The notes below the pieces were generated by a model. That model made no database searches. It was not told the origin of the DNA and worked only from the letters and a program-made list of their open reading frames with translations. DNA of 37,965 bases from Ignavibacteria bacterium (GTDB taxonomy: Bacteria > Bacteroidota > Ignavibacteria > Tepidaquicellales > OLB5), in the NCBI GenBank assembly GCA_014879675.1, contig JACSRQ010000118.1:1-37965 (forward strand), read 5' to 3'. Below are positions 33,292-37,965 of this stretch, one piece after another (positions within the stretch are counted from its first letter, which is position 1; each line of letters begins with the position of its first letter). The position numbers and the translations under genes were made by a program.

Positions 33292-33984
33292 TCAAAATCT
33301 CAAATTCATCTTCAGCTTATAATGCTTTCCGCCGGTATTCATATTCATAAGCTTATCTTCCTTCACATCAAAATCGAACAGGTGCGCATCAACATACGCA
33401 TCAACCATGTTCACCACATACACTATCAGGAAGTACCACACAAAATCATCCCTCTGGTCGCGGTAGAATTCCCTAAGTATTTTCAGATTTGGGTCGCCAG
33501 CCGGATTAACTCCCGTCTGTGATTCCACATACCTCTCGCGGTAATCTTTATACAGATTATTATTGCGGAAATACTCATATCCAAAGTAGCCTACCAATCC
33601 GCCGATTATTGGAATTTTCCAGTATGATTCATTGTAGAATTGCCCCGCTCCCGGCAGGGCTGCGCTCAACAGCACTGCAACCGTGGGTGATTTCTTCATG
33701 CGGAATTTCTTTTCAGTCACTTTCTTCTTTTCAACTGTGAAGATACTATCGGCCTTAATTGTATCAGCAATCAGTGTATCCGCAACATTGATTCTTTGCA
33801 ATTCTCCGCTTCTGCTGTATTTGGTTTGAAGCTTAATGGTATAATGCTGTTCACTGCCTGCCTTCTTCGTTTTAAGCGTAAGCTCAGGCAATATTTGCGA
33901 AGAAGTTTTCCCGGTAAATAAAAAAGGCGCAGCTATAAAAATTATAACTGCACCTTTAATAAATACTCTTTGTAATATCTTCAT
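33292..33984 (-). CDS. DUF5683 domain membrane protein
   Basis: A 230-residue protein with an N-terminal signal-like hydrophobic stretch (about 8-24). A region of about 65 residues precedes the DUF5683 domain, recognised by VAVLLSAALPGAGQFYNESY, WKIPIIGGLVGYFGYEYF and, at the end, WYFLIVYVVNMVDAYVDAHL. The domain has two or three membrane segments and occurs widely in Bacteroidota, without assigned function. The stop of secG lies 35 bp upstream, so the gene is probably co-transcribed with it. Confidence 0.88.
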   Translation of the reverse strand: MKILQRVFIKGAVIIFIAAPFLFTGKTSSQILPELTLKTKKAGSEQHYTIKLQTKYSRSGELQRINVADTLIADTIKADSIFTVEKKKVTEKKFRMKKSPTVAVLLSAALPGAGQFYNESYWKIPIIGGLVGYFGYEYFRNNNLYKDYRERYVESQTGVNPAGDPNLKILREFYRDQRDDFVWYFLIVYVVNMVDAYVDAHLFDFDVKEDKLMNMNTGGKHYKLKMNLRF

Positions 33985-34019
33985 CAGCTCATAAATTGAG
34001 TGATACTTACGCGCCTTAA

Positions 34020-34430
34020 TTATTTAGGCGGCTGGTTTGTGGGCTGCTGATTATTAGGCTGCTGCTGTTCAACCGGCGGCTGCTGTTGCTGCTGTTGATC
34101 TGCCGGGGGCTGCTGCATCTGGTTCGGCACATTAGGCTGCGGGAAATTCTGCTGGCCTGAATTCTGCTGAATTATGCTTTCGTTCGTTCCGCCGCTTTTA
34201 TTTATGATAACATTGGTAATAAGCGAAAACGCCAACAGGATACCTGCGAGGATACTTGTAAGCTTAACAAGAAAGTCGGCTGTTCTTCTTACACCAAAAA
34301 CCATGGAAGCATCTGCACCGCCGCCGCCAAAAGTACCGGCTAATCCGCCGCCCTTTGATGACTGGATGAGAACTACTCCCATCAGCATAATAGCTACCAA
34401 AACAAGCAAAATTATGAAAATACTGATCAT
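34020..34430 (-). CDS. secG: Preprotein translocase subunit SecG
   Basis: A 136-residue inner-membrane protein with two membrane segments (about 2-22 and 52-76). Between them is the SecG hallmark MGVVLIQSSKGGGLAGTFGG, followed by the segment ADASMVFGVRRTADFLVKLT. SecG associates with SecYE and assists SecA-driven export. The last 60 residues are a Q/P/N-rich low-complexity tail (PADQQQQQQPPVEQQQ) beyond the conserved domain; such tails are common in this group. It is upstream of the DUF5683 gene. Confidence 0.93.
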   Translation of the reverse strand: MISIFIILLVLVAIMLMGVVLIQSSKGGGLAGTFGGGGADASMVFGVRRTADFLVKLTSILAGILLAFSLITNVIINKSGGTNESIIQQNSGQQNFPQPNVPNQMQQPPADQQQQQQPPVEQQQPNNQQPTNQPPK

Positions 34431-34528
34431 TTTAAATCCTTCGTGTTTATATCTTTAGTAGAACTGCAATTTTAGTGATAAATTTATTGATTTTAAAGTC
34501 CAATTTTAAGGGGCAAATATCAAATGTA

Positions 34529-34840
34529 AATCCGGTCGCCTGACCGGATTGTATAAAATACACTGCATGTTCTTGTCTTACACTTTATGAAAGTAACGTA
34601 TGCACTCGAATCAGGCGATTCGAGTTACAATATACAGCCCTGAAAGGGCGGGATATGTTAGCGATGGGCGCAGCCCATCGGAGATTTAAACAGCCCACGA
34701 CTTCAGTCGTGGGGTTGATAGAACACAATTTATCACAACCGTTTTAACGGTTTGAAACCGCTGAAGCGGTTAATCGAATTTCATCGATATGTTTTCCCAC
34801 GGATAAATCCGTGGGCTAAATCAAAGCCCCATCGGGGGGC
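34529..34840. repeat. Array of ten different palindromes (REP-like)
   Basis: Hairpins occur at 34529-34550, 34604-34625, 34637-34649, 34662-34680, 34694-34713, 34737-34752, 34756-34771, 34773-34788 (weak), 34796-34815 and 34826-34840. Stems are 5-9 bp and mostly perfect, with loops of 2-6 nt. Examples are CCCACGAC/GTCGTGGG, CCCACGGAT/ATCCGTGGG and AACCGC/GCGGTT around TGAA. Stem sequences differ, so this is not a CRISPR array. Several have a TGAA or TTCA loop, as in REP-type palindromes. No RAYT transposase is in the window. Confidence 0.75.
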
Positions 34841-34915
34841 AGTGTATATTTGCTGCCAGCTGCATGATACTTTAATTTATATTGAAACCCTGCTTATTTA
34901 AATATATATTTATCA

Positions 34916-37663
34916 ATGGCATTAAGCTGGAATGAGATCAAAAAACGCTCTATCGAGTTTTCCAAGGAATGGGAAGATGTAACAAGCGAAAAGGCGGAAG
35001 CCAAAACCTTCTGGGACCAGTTTTTTATGATATTCGGCTTGAGCAGAAGGCGGATAGCTTCGTTTGAAGAGCCTGTTAAAAAACTCGGTGATAAACAGGG
35101 ATATATTGACCTGTTCTGGAAAGGTATGCTTATTGTTGAGCACAAGTCAACAGGTAAAAGTCTTGATAAGGCATACACACAGGCATTAGATTACTTTCCG
35201 GGTATCACAGAAACCGAGCTGCCAAAATATGTACTGGTATCTGATTTTCAGAAGTTCAGACTTTACGATCTTGAAGAAAATACACAACATGACTTTAACC
35301 TTTCCGAATTACACAAGCACGTTAACTTATTTGGTTTTGTATTAGGCTACAAGAAGCAGGTTATAAAAGATGAAGACCCGGTTAACATAAAAGCCGCCGA
35401 GCTTATGGGTAAACTTCACGATGCATTAGAGAAAAACGGCTATACAGGCCACAAGCTTGAGGTCTTTTTGGTGCGCATTCTGTTCTGCCTGTTTGCGGAT
35501 GATACCGGAATATTTAATCCCAACAACCATTTTTCATTTTATATTGAAAAGAAAACAAATCCCGATGGCTCTGACCTGGGAATACATATATCTCAGATAT
35601 TTGAAGTATTGAACACACCAGAGGAGGAAAGGCAAAAGAACCTCGATGAGGATCTAAGCCAGTTCCCCTATGTAAACGGTCAATTGTTCGCTGAACCGCT
35701 CCCCTTCCCTTCGTTTGATTCCGGTATGCGAAATGTACTAATGAACTGCTGCAGCTTTGACTGGAGCAAGATCTCGCCTGCTGTATTCGGCTCGCTGTTT
35801 CAATCCGTAATGGATAAAGTTCAGCGCCGTGACCTTGGAGCGCATTACACGTCAGAAAAAAATATTATGAAAGTCATCAAGGGCTTATTCCTTGATGAAT
35901 TGCAGAAAGAGCTTGAAGAGATAAAGAACAGCAATGCCAAACTGGAAGAATATCACGATAAGCTTGCCAAACTGAAATTTTTAGACCCTGCCTGCGGCTG
36001 CGGTAATTTTTTAATTATATGCTACCGTGAAATACGCCTGCTTGAAATTGAAGTGCTAAAGAGATTGAGCAAGCTTAAAGGGCAGATACAGACAGAGACT
36101 GACGTTAAGCATTTAAGCAAAATTTACGTTGACTGCATGTATGGCATTGAGTATGAGGAGTTCCCTGCACGTATTGCCGAAGTTGCAATGTGGCTGATTG
36201 ATCATCAGATGAATTTAAGGCTCTCCGAAGAGTTTGGCGGATACTTCGCCCGCCTGCCATTAAAGAAATCGCCACATATTGTTAATGGCAACGCCCTAAG
36301 GCTTGACTGGAATGAGATAGTACCTAAGACAGAATTAAGTTATATACTTGGCAATCCGCCTTTTGTAGGAAAACACTTGCAAAATGAAGAACAAAAAGAG
36401 GATTTAGATCTAATTTTACATAACTTTAAAGGCTCAGGTTTATTAGATTATGTAACGGGTTGGTATATCAAGGCTGCGCAATTCATCCATGGTACTACAA
36501 TCAAAGTGGCATTTGTATCAACCAACTCCATATCTCAAGGGGAGCAGATTGGTGCACTATGGAGTGAATTATATAGTAAATACAAAATAAAAATTCATTT
36601 CGCCCATAGAACATTTAAGTGGGGAAATGAGGCAAGGAATAATGCTGCGGTGCATGTAATCATTATTGGTTTTGCAAATTTTGACACAAAAGAAAAATTT
36701 ATCTATGAATATGACAACTTAAATAGTGAAGCGCATAAATTGAGTGTTAAAAATATTACACCCTATTTAACCGAAGGCGATGATTTTTATATTTCTACAA
36801 GAAAAAGTCCCATATGCAAGGTGCCTGAAATGGTTAAAGGAAGTCAGCCAACAGATGGTGGAAATTTACTATTGAACGACGAACAAAAAAATACCTTGTT
36901 AGCTACCGATGAGAGTTGCCTTAAATATCTTAGACCATTTATTAGTGCAAGAGAATTTTTAAATAAAGAAACAAAATGGTGTCTTTGGCTTTTAGATATC
37001 TCACCAAATGAACTCAAACAAATGCCGGCAATACTTGAAAGAGTTGAAAAGGTAAAAGAAATGCGTCTTGCTAGTACTAAGCAAGCAACGAAAAAATGGG
37101 CAAACTATCCAACACTTTTTACCGAAAACAGACAACCAAACTCTGACTATATATTAGTGCCTAGAGTTTCTTCAGAGAATAGAAACTATATACCCATGGG
37201 ATTTTTCAGTAAAGAAAGTATTGTAGGCGATACGTGTAATTCCATTCCGAATGCTACATTGTATCATTTTGGAACTTTAACATCTAAAATGCATATGGCT
37301 TGGGTTAAATATACTTGTGGTAGATTGAAAAGTGATTTTAGATATTCTAATGATATCGTTTACAACAATTTCCCCTGGCCGGAGAATCCGACTGAAAAGC
37401 AGATCAAGCTTGTAGAAGAAAAAGCACAAATGGTTCTTGATGTACGCAAGGAGTTTCCGGATAGCTCACTTGCTGACTTATACGATCCAATTGCCATGCC
37501 TCCAAAGCTGGTAAAAGCCCACAAAGAGCTTGATAAAGCAGTAGATGCCTGTTACAGCAAGCAGGTGTTTACCACAGAGCTTAGTCGTTTAGGCTTTTTG
37601 TTCTTTTTATATAAAAAGTACACAGCTCCAATGTTTAATGAGAAGAGGAAGAAGGGGAAGTAG
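34916..37663 (+). CDS. Type IIL restriction-modification enzyme, MmeI-like
   Basis: A 915-residue single-chain enzyme combining nuclease, methyltransferase and target recognition, as in the MmeI family. The N-terminal nuclease motif is D65-x9-E75-H-K77 (YIDLFWKGMLIVEHK), the spacing known for MmeI. A helical connector (about 130-300) leads to an N6-adenine methyltransferase with motif I DPACGCGNF (Asp357 onward) and motif IV NPPF at 480-483. The target-recognition region follows at about 600-820, then a short C-terminal helical part. Such enzymes cut at a fixed distance from the site and protect by methylating one strand. No separate methylase or restriction subunit is adjacent. From about 36370 to 37370 the DNA is AT-richer by eye than both flanks. 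Confidence 0.88.
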   Translation: MALSWNEIKKRSIEFSKEWEDVTSEKAEAKTFWDQFFMIFGLSRRRIASFEEPVKKLGDKQGYIDLFWKGMLIVEHKSTGKSLDKAYTQALDYFPGITETELPKYVLVSDFQKFRLYDLEENTQHDFNLSELHKHVNLFGFVLGYKKQVIKDEDPVNIKAAELMGKLHDALEKNGYTGHKLEVFLVRILFCLFADDTGIFNPNNHFSFYIEKKTNPDGSDLGIHISQIFEVLNTPEEERQKNLDEDLSQFPYVNGQLFAEPLPFPSFDSGMRNVLMNCCSFDWSKISPAVFGSLFQSVMDKVQRRDLGAHYTSEKNIMKVIKGLFLDELQKELEEIKNSNAKLEEYHDKLAKLKFLDPACGCGNFLIICYREIRLLEIEVLKRLSKLKGQIQTETDVKHLSKIYVDCMYGIEYEEFPARIAEVAMWLIDHQMNLRLSEEFGGYFARLPLKKSPHIVNGNALRLDWNEIVPKTELSYILGNPPFVGKHLQNEEQKEDLDLILHNFKGSGLLDYVTGWYIKAAQFIHGTTIKVAFVSTNSISQGEQIGALWSELYSKYKIKIHFAHRTFKWGNEARNNAAVHVIIIGFANFDTKEKFIYEYDNLNSEAHKLSVKNITPYLTEGDDFYISTRKSPICKVPEMVKGSQPTDGGNLLLNDEQKNTLLATDESCLKYLRPFISAREFLNKETKWCLWLLDISPNELKQMPAILERVEKVKEMRLASTKQATKKWANYPTLFTENRQPNSDYILVPRVSSENRNYIPMGFFSKESIVGDTCNSIPNATLYHFGTLTSKMHMAWVKYTCGRLKSDFRYSNDIVYNNFPWPENPTEKQIKLVEEKAQMVLDVRKEFPDSSLADLYDPIAMPPKLVKAHKELDKAVDACYSKQVFTTELSRLGFLFFLYKKYTAPMFNEKRKKGK

Positions 37664-37776
37664 GGGTAGGCATACTTCGCTAAACCTTCTTTAGTGCTTG
37701 CACCAGACATAGCGGTTATATCAGAAATGCATTGCACAAACGGGGCCAATTAAACATAGTATCTATGTGAATAATT

Positions 37777-37965
37777 TCATTTGATTAAAACTAATTTTCT
37801 TGTTTGTATAAAGTTATACGACATTAGACTATAGAAATAAATTCCACTCGAGAAATTACTGCCTTTCCACTCTACCTCATAACTTCCTGCCTTTAGTTGC
37901 TCATTAACCAATGTAGAAATTTCTCTACCTAATATATCGAATACTATTAATTTTACAAAAACACA
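37777..37965 (-). CDS. C-terminal part of a type IX-sorted secreted protein (partial)
   Basis: The reverse strand from the window end to a TGA at 37777-37779 encodes 62 residues that form a Por secretion-system sorting domain: KLIVFDILGREISTLVNEQL, then AGSYEVEWKGSNFSSGIYFY, then a final TRKLVLIK. It is the same tail type as in the proteins at 5923 and 7159. The start and the functional domain lie outside the window, so nothing can be said of its role except that it should be exported by Sec and the type IX system. Confidence 0.85.
   Translation of the reverse strand, partial: CVFVKLIVFDILGREISTLVNEQLKAGSYEVEWKGSNFSSGIYFYSLMSYNFIQTRKLVLIK

Noticed and set aside
34529-34840. CRISPR array
   Set aside because: The palindromes differ from each other, spacing is irregular, no constant repeat is present and no cas genes are in the window.
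37552-37749. 65-codon open frame on the minus strand
   Set aside because: Half of it is antisense to the end of the restriction-modification gene; no ribosome-binding site and no family features. The 113-bp gap itself holds nothing that I can assign.

Overview
The window looks like a chromosomal contig from the Bacteroidota/Chlorobiota side of the FCB group, most likely an Ignavibacteria-like lineage. Three signs support this. Secreted proteins end in type IX secretion (Por) sorting domains with the QNYPNPFNP signature. Bacteroidota-type families are present (DUF4476, DUF5683, DUF1543). Several promoters fit the Bacteroidota consensus TTTG-N20-TAnnTTTG. No rRNA, tRNA, CRISPR array, phage or transposase gene was seen.

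Layout. 1-1166: a membrane protein and a coiled-coil lipoprotein (minus strand). 1167-1934: a gene-poor stretch with a promoter and a short structured leader ahead of a DUF1543 protein (1935). 2692-5857: three exported proteins, each closed by a good terminator: two lipoproteins and a DUF4476 protein. 5923-8379: two tandem Ycf48/BNR-like type IX-secreted paralogues. 8690-10144: an unrecognised 484-aa helical protein. 10207-13720: an operon of a double AAA+ (CbbX/SpoVK-like) ATPase and two paralogous small membrane proteins. 13845-15701: an M61 peptidase.

15798-24493 is a complete phosphate cluster on the minus strand: phoB, phoR, pstS, pstC, pstA, pstB, phoU, then a DUF47 (PhoU-like) protein and a PiT transporter. 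Three intergenic regions in it carry the same arrangement of 11-bp-spaced GTTAR repeats, which I read as this lineage's Pho box. One lies upstream of the DUF47-pit pair, which would join high-affinity and low-affinity phosphate uptake in one regulon.

24714-31852 is mixed housekeeping: a NicO/UreH-like transporter, a DUF192 protein, a nucleotidyltransferase, a HerA-like (DUF853) ATPase, a lipoprotein, two peroxiredoxins and dihydrolipoamide dehydrogenase. 31853-34915 holds a small secreted protein, DUF5683 and SecG among unusually repeat-rich intergenic DNA: a diverged duplicated noncoding element and a run of ten different palindromes. 34916-37663 is a single-chain type IIL (MmeI-like) restriction-modification enzyme. 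The window ends inside a third type IX-sorted protein (C-terminus only).

The strongest leads for new biology are the Pho-box architecture, the AAA+/small membrane protein operon, and the palindrome array beside the restriction-modification gene. All functional statements come from reading the sequence and recalling families; no search was run.
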